From: Burkholderiaceae bacterium 16
Lineage (GTDB): Bacteria; Pseudomonadota; Gammaproteobacteria; Burkholderiales; Burkholderiaceae
Direction of reading: 5' to 3'
Assembly (NCBI GenBank): GCA_000955785.1
Contig: JYOD01000112.1
Span: 1 to 48,944, forward strand
Length of the DNA stretch: 48,944 bases
The position numbers and the translations under genes were made by a program. Numbering within the stretch: the first letter of the stretch is position 1; the number at the start of each line of letters is the position of its first letter. Below are positions 33,197-40,890 of the stretch, in pieces. The notes below the pieces were generated by a model. It saw only the letters and a list, made by a program, of their open reading frames with translations. It made no database searches and was not told where the DNA came from.

Positions 33197-34246
33197 ATGA
33201 AGATCTCGGATCGCCTTGCTTCCTTTGCCCGCCTCGATCTGGTCGGCGCGGTCACACCCCTGCTGAAACTGGATCGCCTGTCCCGGATGCTCGGGCGCGA
33301 TATTTACATCAAGCGGGATGACACCACGCCACTCGCATTTGGCGGAAACAAGTTGCGCAAGCTTGAGTTCCTAGCCGCTGACGCCTTGCGCCAGGGCGCC
33401 GACACGCTGGTGACGGCCGGCGCCATACAGTCGAATCATGTCCGGCAGACGGCTGCGCTGGCGGCCCGTCTCGGACTGCGTTGCATCGCCTTGCTGGAAA
33501 ACCCGACCGGTACCACAGACTGCGATTACCTGCATAGCGGCAACCGCCTGCTGCTCGATCTGTTCAACGTGCAGGCCGAACCGGTTGCCAATCTCGACAA
33601 CGCCGACGCGCAATTGCAAGCCCTTGCGGAACGGCTGCATGGCGATGGGCATAAGCCTTATGTCATCCCGATCGGCGGGTCCAATCCGCTGGGGGCATTG
33701 GGGTATGTACGTGCGGGCCTGGAGCTGGCGCAGCAAGCCGAAGTGATGGGTCTGACATTCTCTGCGGTCGTGCTGCCTTCCGGCAGTGCCGGTACCCAGG
33801 GCGGGCTTGCGTTGGCGCTCGCATACGCGATGCCGGATACACCGGTCGTCGGCGTTACCGTCTCGCGCAGCGTCGCGGCGCAGACTCCAAAGGTGGCAGG
33901 GCTGATCGAAGGTACCGCCGGGCTGCTCGACGTGGAGGTGCCGGCAGGGCTGCAGGTCGATCTGTGGGACGAGTACTTCGCACCTCGCTATGGCGAACCC
34001 AACCAGGCGGGGCTGGAGGCCATCCGCATCCTGGCAGGTACCGAAGGTGTGTTGCTCGATCCCGTTTATACGGGGAAGGCGATGGCTGGTTTGCTCGATG
34101 GTGTCGCGCGCGGGCGTTTTGCTGGGGATGGCCCGCTGTTGTTCCTGCATACCGGTGGTGCGCCGGCGTTGTTTGCGTATCGCAATGCAATCAACCTGGA
34201 AATAGGGACAACGGCTACGATGATCCCAACGACGTCTGCGCTCTGA
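33197..34246 (+). CDS. dcyD: D-cysteine desulfhydrase (ACC deaminase family)
   Basis: A 349-residue fold-type II PLP enzyme. Lys52 in FGGNKLRKLEF binds PLP, IQSNHVRQTAA is the substrate loop, and LPSGSAGTQGGLA is the phosphate-binding loop. D-cysteine desulfhydrase converts D-cysteine to pyruvate, ammonia and hydrogen sulfide; 1-aminocyclopropane-1-carboxylate deaminases are close relatives. Location after a cystine-type importer favours the former. Start ATG 33197 (MKISDRLASF) fits homologues. The region after its stop codon is the beginning of the scar region. Confidence 0.85.
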   Translation: MKISDRLASFARLDLVGAVTPLLKLDRLSRMLGRDIYIKRDDTTPLAFGGNKLRKLEFLAADALRQGADTLVTAGAIQSNHVRQTAALAARLGLRCIALLENPTGTTDCDYLHSGNRLLLDLFNVQAEPVANLDNADAQLQALAERLHGDGHKPYVIPIGGSNPLGALGYVRAGLELAQQAEVMGLTFSAVVLPSGSAGTQGGLALALAYAMPDTPVVGVTVSRSVAAQTPKVAGLIEGTAGLLDVEVPAGLQVDLWDEYFAPRYGEPNQAGLEAIRILAGTEGVLLDPVYTGKAMAGLLDGVARGRFAGDGPLLFLHTGGAPALFAYRNAINLEIGTTATMIPTTSAL

Positions 34247-34574
34247 CCGATGGCGGACTAAATTCCTGACTGAATTGATTGCGTAGCGATTGAGTCAAGT
34301 TTTTCCACGCGGCGATTTTGACTTGATCGCACCATGTCTTGACGGTCTGTTCGGCGGCACGGCAACGAGATCAACAGCATGGGCCTGAATGGCACTCTCA
34401 TTGTCGAAGCCCGTGAACATACGGCAAACGCCATCAGTTCTTCTGGGTGTCCGAGTATGAGTGGGTCGGTGGAGCGCCGCTCCGCCACGGCCCTCGCCTT
34501 AACTCCGGCGCTTCCTCCGGCGCATACCTTTCCGCATCCAGTTCCCTCCTGTTCTCCAGTAGCTTGAGCAGGTA
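34247..34574. other. Intergenic scar, no intact gene
   Basis: No intact gene is visible. On the minus strand a coding-like peptide NSDLQHYLLKLLENRREL can be read around 34.5-34.6 kb and breaks off on both sides, so it may be a relic of an unrecognised gene. The stretch joins the end of dcyD to the first integrase fragment. Confidence 0.4.
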
Positions 34575-34835
34575 GTGCTGCAGATCGCTATTCCGCGCCT
34601 GCGCGCGCGTGGCCCCGAGTGGGAAAGCCGTGGCGCGGTGCTGGCCAGCGCGTCGGCGCACTGGCTGCGCCATACCGCGGGGTTGCACATGACCGACCAG
34701 CAGGTGGACCTGCGTTTCGTGCGGGACAATTTCGGGCACGCGTCCATATCGACCACCAGCGCCTACCTGCACACCGAAGACGATGCGCGGCATGAGGCCA
34801 CGCAGGAACGTCACCGGATCGGGTGGACCCGTTAG
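34575..34835 (+). pseudogene. Tyrosine integrase, C-terminal remnant (copy 1)
   Basis: About 86 codons of the C-terminal catalytic end of a phage-type tyrosine recombinase: SAHWLRHT (box II His and Arg), DNFGHASISTTSAYLH with the late His and the nucleophilic Tyr. The N-terminal DNA-binding domain and the first catalytic Arg are missing, and an in-frame stop lies at 34560-34562. It cannot be active. A second diverged copy is 0.95 kb to the right in the same orientation. It marks a former integration site or island edge. Confidence 0.8.
34634..34834 (+). repeat. Direct repeat, integrase 3' end (left copy)
   Basis: The segment from GCGGTGCTGGCCAGCGC to the end of the reading frame recurs at 35587-35790 in the same orientation, roughly 85-90% identical by eye. 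Most differences are at third codon positions, so the copies diverged as coding sequence rather than arising by a recent duplication. Confidence 0.75.
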
Positions 34836-35050
34836 GGCTAGCTCCCCTGCTGGCCTTCCTCTTATTTCCGCCGGGGGCAAGAGCTTACGGAAAACACCCG
34901 GTTTCATGACGCGGAATTTCCAACGAGATTGTGAATTTTCCAACGGCGTACCGCTCAGGTGTGCCGTTTTGCTATGGGCGGCAGGAATACCTTGAGGCAA
35001 GCGGAGATGGATTCCGAACATCTTCGCGCCGGCTCAAATCCTGGCTCAAT

Positions 35051-35398
35051 CTAGCGATGAGCGGCGCGCAATGCGCGAATGAGTTTCTGCACTAGCAGTT
35101 CATGTTGCTCCAGCGCCTCTTCAAGCGTGCAGGCTCCGTAGCTCTCGTTTTCTTCCGCCACCTTCCCCACAACACGAGTCACGAACAGCGGTGTGTCCTT
35201 AGGTGCTGGCTCGGACACCCCGCGGAAACGGGTAGTGACCACGACGCCGCAGTCTTCCATCAGCGTGCGGCGGAAGATCAGTTCGTTTTCAGCCATCCAG
35301 CGTGACCAATCGTCCTGGTCCAACACCTGGACAGGCCGGTTCTCCGCGTCCAGGATATAGAAGCGACTCCATCTGGGTGATACTGATCGGGATCTCAT
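35051..35398 (-). CDS. Hypothetical protein, 115 residues
   Basis: Not recognised. The product is acidic and soluble, with WSRFYILDAENRPVQVLD near the N-terminus, DDWSRWMAENELIFRRTL in the middle and a helical C-terminus (ACTLEEALEQHELLVQKL). Composition and the regular helix pattern look like a real protein. No ribosome site precedes the ATG at 35398, but the ATG overlaps the stop codon of a 32-codon frame upstream, so translational coupling or loss of the original 5' end is possible. It lies between the two integrase fragments and may be cargo of a decayed element. Confidence 0.55.
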   Translation of the reverse strand: MRSRSVSPRWSRFYILDAENRPVQVLDQDDWSRWMAENELIFRRTLMEDCGVVVTTRFRGVSEPAPKDTPLFVTRVVGKVAEENESYGACTLEEALEQHELLVQKLIRALRAAHR

Positions 35399-35493
35399 AG
35401 GAGGATGATCGGAGTGCGTTGCAGCCCGTCAATGTTGAATGGTCTCCCTAAAGGGTAGTGGAGAACATGCACCCACCGATAAGGCGATTCCAT
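35395..35493 (-). CDS. Possible 32-residue ORF overlapping the 115-residue protein
   Basis: A short frame starting MESPYRWVHVLHYPLGRP and ending PIILL, whose TGA overlaps the next ATG as ATGA. It may be a coupled leader peptide or the remnant of a longer gene cut by the integrase fragment upstream. Only the overlap supports it. Confidence 0.25.
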   Translation of the reverse strand: MESPYRWVHVLHYPLGRPFNIDGLQRTPIILL

Positions 35494-35519
35494 GCCCTGG
35501 GCACGGAAACGGATGATTT

Positions 35520-35795
35520 GTGAGGGTGCCGCGGCCGGAAAGGGATGACTGGCTAACATGTCGCGATCCGGAGATGGTGCGGAGCGCCGCGGTGCTGGCC
35601 AGCGCCTCGGCGCACTGGTTGCGCCATACCGCGGGGTCGCACATGACCGACCAGCAGATGGACCTGCGCTTTGTGAGGGACAATTTCGGGCATGCTTCCA
35701 TCGCCACGACCAGCGCTTATCTGCATACGGAGGACGATGCGCGCCATGAGGCCACGCAGGAACGTCACCGGATCTTGTGGACACGCGAAACGTGA
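35520..35795 (+). pseudogene. Tyrosine integrase, C-terminal remnant (copy 2)
   Basis: Same C-terminal recombinase segment as at 34.6 kb: SAHWLRHT, then DNFGHASIATTSAYLH with the catalytic Tyr, ending ILWTRET. Homology starts at about codon 23; the leading residues are unrelated to copy 1. Box I Arg and the N-terminal domain are absent. Two decayed integrase ends in a row suggest successive insertions at one site. Confidence 0.8.
35587..35790 (+). repeat. Direct repeat, integrase 3' end (right copy)
   Basis: Counterpart of the repeat at 34634-34834, offset by about 953 bp. The downstream flank (35.80-36.07 kb) differs from that of the left copy; it holds no recognisable gene, though a coding-like minus-strand stretch around SVWSPKLTRYTVVLFR is readable there. 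Confidence 0.75.
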
Positions 35796-36069
35796 CGGGC
35801 GGCCAGCATGCCTGCCTTGGTCAATGCCCCGCCGCGGCGCTGGCGAAACAAGACTACGGTGTAGCGCGTCAGCTTTGGACTCCAGACCGACTTCTCGAAC
35901 GGCATCGATAGCACTGAAGCGGGCTGATCGACGTAAAAAATGCGTCTCGAAACCGAGCGGACGCCGAAGCCGCGAACGGCAGGATAGCCGGTCCAGCCCC
36001 CTTCAGGAACCGGCACAAGCTGTCGTTAATACAATCAGCGTCACTACAGCAACCGCAAGCACAACCAGC

Positions 36070-37116
36070 ATGACCTGCCACGATAACCCGGAGAGCACGC
36101 TACAGGCCGCCTTCTTGCGGCATACAGAAAGCCTTGCCCCGCCGAACCGCGCGTTCGGCGACGACGACAGTGCCGTATACAGAACCCTGCTGGAATCGAC
36201 CAAAGCCATCCCCTGGAAAATCGACTGGGCGACTATGGAATTCGCCTATATCGGTCCACAGATCGAAGCGCTCTTGGGCTGGGCGCCGTCGACCTGGAGG
36301 AACGTCAACGATTGGGCCGAGCGTATGCATCCGGACGACCGCACAGCGGTGGTCGAGTTTTGCGTCGCACAGTCGCAGGCGGGCACAGATCACGAAGCCG
36401 ACTATCGCGCGCTCACGCGCGACGGCGGCTACATATGGTTGCGCGACGTCGTGCACGTCGTGCGCAACGCCAACGGCGATGTCGATTCACTGATCGGCTT
36501 TATGTTCGACATCAGCGAGCGCAAGCGCACCGAGGAAAAGCTCGCGCAACTGCAGAAGGAACTCGAACACCTTTCGTTCAGAGACAGCCTGACGGGGGTA
36601 GGCAACCGCCGCATGTTCAACAGCGTGATGGAACGCGAATGGGCGACAGCGAAAGAAAACGGCAAGCCGCTGTCGTTGATCATGATCGATATCGACTTCT
36701 TCAAGTCGTACAACGACTACTACGGCCACCTGCAGGGCGACGAATGTCTGAAGCGGATCGCCCGCCTGCTGGGCGAAGTAGCCGGCCCGGACAATGTGCT
36801 TGTCCGCTTTGGCGGCGAGGAATTCTTGCTGGTGTTGGCCGCCACCGATGCGGAGGCCGCTGTGAGAATCGCCGAACGCTGCCGCGCTTTTATCGCGGAG
36901 GAAGCGATTGCGCATGTGCGCTCGCCGTACAACCAGTGCGTGACGGCAAGCTTCGGCGTCGGCACGATCGTGCCGACTGAGCGCATGGACCCGACCGCGT
37001 TCCTGAACCTAATCGACGCGCAGTTGTATCACGCAAAGGACAATGGCCGAAATCGCATTTCCTCCGTCGATCGCGCGGGTATGCTGGGGGAGTCGTTCAA
37101 GTTACATTCGCGCTGA
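36070..37116 (+). CDS. PAS-GGDEF diguanylate cyclase
   Basis: A 348-residue protein: a PAS sensor domain with PAC motif (about residues 40-155; IGFMFDISERKRTEE at its end), a short coiled linker (KLAQLQKELEHLSF), then a GGDEF domain with the start DSLTGVGNRR and active loop RFGGEEF. It makes cyclic di-GMP from two GTP; the canonical GGEEF loop indicates activity. No upstream RxxD inhibitory site is evident. No signal peptide or membrane helix, so cytosolic. ATG 36070 is used; no strong ribosome site is seen. It stands alone next to the integrase scars. Confidence 0.88.
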   Translation: MTCHDNPESTLQAAFLRHTESLAPPNRAFGDDDSAVYRTLLESTKAIPWKIDWATMEFAYIGPQIEALLGWAPSTWRNVNDWAERMHPDDRTAVVEFCVAQSQAGTDHEADYRALTRDGGYIWLRDVVHVVRNANGDVDSLIGFMFDISERKRTEEKLAQLQKELEHLSFRDSLTGVGNRRMFNSVMEREWATAKENGKPLSLIMIDIDFFKSYNDYYGHLQGDECLKRIARLLGEVAGPDNVLVRFGGEEFLLVLAATDAEAAVRIAERCRAFIAEEAIAHVRSPYNQCVTASFGVGTIVPTERMDPTAFLNLIDAQLYHAKDNGRNRISSVDRAGMLGESFKLHSR

Positions 37117-37807
37117 AATATGCCTGTCAGACCCTGCCGCAGGTACTGGCTGAGGCAACAGCAAGCCAAGGCCGCGCCACGGGCCAAGAGGCGTCGCGCC
37201 CTCCTAACTATGGCTTCAGCCCGCCCGACTAAGCCCGTAAATGAGCCCGCTAAGCCCGTCAATCCGGTGCTGCAGGCCATCGTGAAGCTGCAAAATCGTT
37301 TCCCGCAAACCTTTCTGAAGTGTCCAGCTGTTGCAGATCGTTATTTCGGCTAATAGCGACCTCAAATTCCGCAAATGTGGGTGCCAGCAAGGATAGATGA
37401 AGGAAAAACGCTCTTCTCCTGCCGATGCTCGCGAGTGCTTTCAATGAAGATCTCCCTGGCGCGCAGATCGTGGCATGAACGCGGATCGCCAGAATACCCC
37501 TATTTTTCCGATCTTTCGCGAGGCCGTACGCATGGCTCTACCGAACTATCACCCTCCCCGTCCGCCCTGCCCGGCCAGCAATCGTGAAGTGTAGATAGAA
37601 TGGTCACCTCCCGCCCTCGGCAGGACACGTACCATGGCATGAAGCGCAAGGCTATCTTTCGATAGACAACGTCAGCTGACGGGGTGCATTCTGCAGCCAG
37701 TGCACTTGTACTGATATTGACGTTTATCACAGTCGTCTCCTTGTTTCGGCTCTGTCGGCCATATTCTTCCCAGCACGCGTTGCGCGGCATCCGGCCGGGT
37801 TGACTGC
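37117..37807. other. 691-bp intergenic stretch without convincing gene
   Basis: A 77-codon frame at 37120-37353 on the plus strand is basic and repetitive (PTKPVNEPAKPVNP), with an internal near-repeat of AAGCCCGT(C/A)AAT, and has no ribosome site; I do not call it. The part after 37.6 kb is less GC-rich and downstream of the crotonase gene. No RNA gene or clear terminator is seen. Confidence 0.5.
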
Positions 37808-38626
37808 TTATGCGCCAGTAAAGTGCGCCTGCCTGCGTTCAACGAAGTGGGCCACGCCTTCCTTGAAGTCCGCGCTCTGGATACTGGCGAACATCTCCTC
37901 ATTGGCCTGCCGGGTGGCCTCGACCAGGCTCTGGAAAGGCACCTCTCCAAGCTGCTTTTTTATCACGCCGATCGAACGCGGTGACACGTTCTGGGCCAGG
38001 TCCTCCGCGTAGCGCAGCGTTTCGGGAAGCAGGCTGTCTACGTCATAAAGCCGGTTCACCAGACCCATCTGCAGAGCCTCCGTCGCCGATACCTTGCGCG
38101 CTGAGTAGAGCAGGTCGGCGGCATGCCCGGGGCCGACCACACGCGGCAGCATCCAGGAGATGCCGTGCTCGGCAATCAGCCCGCGCTTGGCAAAGGCCGT
38201 GCTGAACGCCGCCTTGTCGCTGGCAAAGCGAATATCGCTGTAGAGCGCGAAGACGAGCCCCAGCCCCGCCGCCGCGCCATTGATGGCGGCAATCACCGGC
38301 TTGCGCATGGCGGGGAAGTAGCCGTAGCGCGTCTGGTAGTCTGGGCGGCGGTTCATGTCGAACGGCCGCATCCATTGCGCGGCGCGGATATCGCCAGGCG
38401 GCAGGATCTCGAGTTCCTCGATGTCCATGCCGGCGCAGAAACCGCGGCCGGCACCGGTCAGCACCACCACGCGGACCGTGTTGTCGCGGTCGACGTCTTC
38501 CATAGCCTGGCGGAGTTCCGCCTCCATGACCTTGGTGAGGGCGTTGAGCTTGTCGGGGCGGTTGAGCGTGATGACGGCGATGCGGTTGTCCGTGCCGGCT
38601 TTGGTGAGTTCGATTTGCGTGTACAT
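37808..38626 (-). CDS. Enoyl-CoA hydratase (crotonase family)
   Basis: A 272-residue crotonase with oxyanion-hole segments FCAGMDIEEL and GAAAGLGLVFAL, and a glutamate in GLIAEHGISW at the usual catalytic place. GERVKE-type C-terminal block: SADFKEGVAHFVERR. It is the last gene of the second catabolic operon, 34 bp after the aldehyde dehydrogenase gene. With the aldehyde dehydrogenase and the NDP-forming synthetase it fits hydratase/lyase chemistry on a cinnamoyl-type CoA, but the tyrosine and WTAGMDLKEYF pattern of known feruloyl-CoA hydratase-lyases is absent. Confidence 0.9.
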   Translation of the reverse strand: MYTQIELTKAGTDNRIAVITLNRPDKLNALTKVMEAELRQAMEDVDRDNTVRVVVLTGAGRGFCAGMDIEELEILPPGDIRAAQWMRPFDMNRRPDYQTRYGYFPAMRKPVIAAINGAAAGLGLVFALYSDIRFASDKAAFSTAFAKRGLIAEHGISWMLPRVVGPGHAADLLYSARKVSATEALQMGLVNRLYDVDSLLPETLRYAEDLAQNVSPRSIGVIKKQLGEVPFQSLVEATRQANEEMFASIQSADFKEGVAHFVERRQAHFTGA

Positions 38627-38660
38627 GTTTTTTGCTCCGAGATGTTGCTGAGGACGTGGC

Positions 38661-40076
38661 TCAGGGAAGTTGAATCGACTTGGGCTCGAGGAATTCCTCC
38701 AGCCCGAAGACGCCGCCCTCCCGCCCGACGCCCGACATGCCGAACCCGCCGAACGGGGCGAGCGCGTTGAACCGGCCGCCATTCACATCAACCTGTCCGG
38801 CGCGCAATTCGCGCGCTACGGCTTGGCCCTGCTCCGGCGTGGCCGCCCACACCGTGGCCGCGAGGCCGTAGGGCGTGGCGTTGGCGAGCGCGATGGCGTC
38901 TTCCGGCGTGTCGTAGCAGAGCACGGCCAGCACTGGCCCGAACACTTCCTCGTTGGCCAGACGGCTGTCCGCGGGCACATCGCCGAACACCGTCGGCGCG
39001 ACGAAGTTGCCGGCGTCGGGCACAGGAGCCTGGCTACCGCCCGCCAGCAGTTCGTAGCCCGCGGCTTCCCCTTCGCGGATAAAGGCCAGCACACGCGCCT
39101 TCTGCCCCGCTGAGAGCAGGGGGCCCACGCGCGTGGCTGCATTGTCAGGGTCGCCGAGGGTGAGGGAGGCGGCGGCTTCCTTCAGCAAATCGCGGCAATG
39201 CGCGTAGGCCTCCCGCGGCACCAGCAGCCGCGTGGTGGCGCTGCAGGTTTGCCCGCTGTTGAGGAAGCAGGACGCCAGCGTGGCCTTGATCGCGCGGCCG
39301 AGATCCGCCCCCGGCAGCACCACGGCGGCGGATTTTCCGCCCAGCTCCATCGACAGCCGCTTCATGTCGCCCGCGGCAATGGATGCGATCTTACGGCCCA
39401 CCGCGGTGGATCCCGTGAACGACAGCATGTTGACGTCGGGATGCGCCACTAGCGCCTCGCCAACCGCTGCGCCACCCAGCACCACGTTCAGCACGCCGCG
39501 CGGCAGACCCGCGCGCTCCACGGCGTCCATCAGCCGCACGGCGGTGGCCGGAGCCAGCTCCGACGGCTTTAGCACCACGGTGCAGCCCGCCAGTAAGGCT
39601 GGTGCGAGCTTGGCGGTGATCTGGTGCAATGGATAATTCCACGGCGTGATGGCCGCCACCACGCCTACCGGTTCGAGCACGATGCGTGAATTGCCCACGC
39701 TACGCTCGAAGCTGAATTCCTCCGCCAGCGCAGCCGTGGCGCGCCACGCGGCAACTGGCGCATCCACCTGGATGCGCTGCGCCAGCTTGAGCGGCATGCC
39801 GACCTCGCGCGAGATTTCGCGGGCCAGCTCTGCCGAAACCGCCTCCAGCGCGTCGGCGATCGCCTGCAGGAAGGGCACCCTGCCCCGCGCACCGAGCGCG
39901 CGCCAGCCGGACAGAGCGAGCCTCGCGGCCCCTACCGCCGCGCCGACATCCGCCTCGCTGCCGAACGTCACTGCGGCCAGGGGTGCGCCGGTTGCCGCGT
40001 CGTGGATCCGGGCCTCGCCGGTGGGCTTTACCGCCACCCGCGCGCCATCGATGTAATGCTGTGCAATCTGTTTCAC
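38661..40076 (-). CDS. NAD(P)-dependent aldehyde dehydrogenase
   Basis: A 471-residue aldehyde dehydrogenase. Conserved points are ITPWNYPLHQITAK, the coenzyme block SFTGSTAVGRKI, the catalytic glutamate in MELGGKSAAV and the nucleophilic cysteine in SGQTCSA, with EEVFGPVLAV near the end. It oxidises an aldehyde to the acid, and could be a vanillin/benzaldehyde dehydrogenase in a side-chain-shortening route. It starts with GTG at 40076, with AAGGAG eight bases upstream; the GTGA overlaps the stop codon of the preceding crotonase gene. Confidence 0.93.
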   Translation of the reverse strand: MKQIAQHYIDGARVAVKPTGEARIHDAATGAPLAAVTFGSEADVGAAVGAARLALSGWRALGARGRVPFLQAIADALEAVSAELAREISREVGMPLKLAQRIQVDAPVAAWRATAALAEEFSFERSVGNSRIVLEPVGVVAAITPWNYPLHQITAKLAPALLAGCTVVLKPSELAPATAVRLMDAVERAGLPRGVLNVVLGGAAVGEALVAHPDVNMLSFTGSTAVGRKIASIAAGDMKRLSMELGGKSAAVVLPGADLGRAIKATLASCFLNSGQTCSATTRLLVPREAYAHCRDLLKEAAASLTLGDPDNAATRVGPLLSAGQKARVLAFIREGEAAGYELLAGGSQAPVPDAGNFVAPTVFGDVPADSRLANEEVFGPVLAVLCYDTPEDAIALANATPYGLAATVWAATPEQGQAVARELRAGQVDVNGGRFNALAPFGGFGMSGVGREGGVFGLEEFLEPKSIQLP

Positions 40077-40867
40077 TGCTGTTTCTCCTTACTCGCGCGT
40101 TTTTCCAGGAAGGCTGCCATCACGCGCTGGGGTTCGCCGTCCGCATAACATTCGAGCTGGGCGCGGATGCCAGCCACGCAGGCATCGTCGAAGCCCGGCT
40201 GGCTCATCGCGCGCAGGCGCTGCTTCGACAGGCGCACGGCAGTGGGCGGCAGCGCCGCCAGCTTGCGTGCGCGCGCCAGCGCGCTGCCCATCAGTTCGTC
40301 CTCCGCACATAGCTCCGTCACCAGGCCGATTTCGTATGCCCGCTGCCCGCTGACCAGATCGCCTGAGAGCGACATCTGGATGTTGTGGGTATGGCCCACA
40401 TGCAGGGTCATCAGGTAGGAGCCGACAATGCTGGCCAGGCCGGCCTTGACCTCTGGCTGGCCCCAGCGACTGTCCGCCGTGGTGATGCGCCAGTCGGCGC
40501 ACAGCGCCATCTGGAAGCCCGCGCCAGCCGCCACGCCATGCACCGCGGCCACGCAGGGCTTGTCCAGGTCGCGCACAGCCTGGTACATGGCGCGCTGCCG
40601 GTTGAGCCAGGGCACGATCTGCTGCCAGGTGACGGCCGCCGCTTCGTCCAGGTCCTGGCCCGAGCAGAAGGCGCGCGGCCCGGCGCCGGCTAGCACCACC
40701 GCACGCACTTCGGGGGTGCGGTTCAACTCATCCAGGCTGGCGATCAGGCACGTGCGCAGCGCATCATTGACGGCATTCATGCGGTCGGGGCGATTCAGCG
40801 TCACTACGGCGATGCCGTCTTCCACGGCTACAGTGACTTCGTCTTTGGCTGTGTTTTGCATTTGCAT
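40073..40867 (-). CDS. Enoyl-CoA hydratase/isomerase (PaaG-like crotonase)
   Basis: A crotonase of about 264 residues: FCSGQDLDEA and GVAAGAGFQMAL form the oxyanion hole; the following block reads DSRWGQPEVKAGLASIVGS, with a glutamate in PEVKAGL. This Q-D-L and AGAGF pattern resembles PaaG-type isomerases. ATG 40867 has GGAG six bases upstream; a GTG at 40894 would overlap the stop codon of the upstream synthetase gene. It overlaps the aldehyde dehydrogenase gene by four bases at its end. Confidence 0.88.
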   Translation of the reverse strand: MQMQNTAKDEVTVAVEDGIAVVTLNRPDRMNAVNDALRTCLIASLDELNRTPEVRAVVLAGAGPRAFCSGQDLDEAAAVTWQQIVPWLNRQRAMYQAVRDLDKPCVAAVHGVAAGAGFQMALCADWRITTADSRWGQPEVKAGLASIVGSYLMTLHVGHTHNIQMSLSGDLVSGQRAYEIGLVTELCAEDELMGSALARARKLAALPPTAVRLSKQRLRAMSQPGFDDACVAGIRAQLECYADGEPQRVMAAFLEKRASKEKQQ

Positions 40868-40890
40868 TCCGCGCTCCGTTGTCTCATGTT

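Noticed and set aside
37120..37353. A 77-codon basic, Pro/Lys-repetitive frame
   Set aside because: No ribosome site, no recognisable family and low-complexity composition; kept only as a note on the intergenic stretch.
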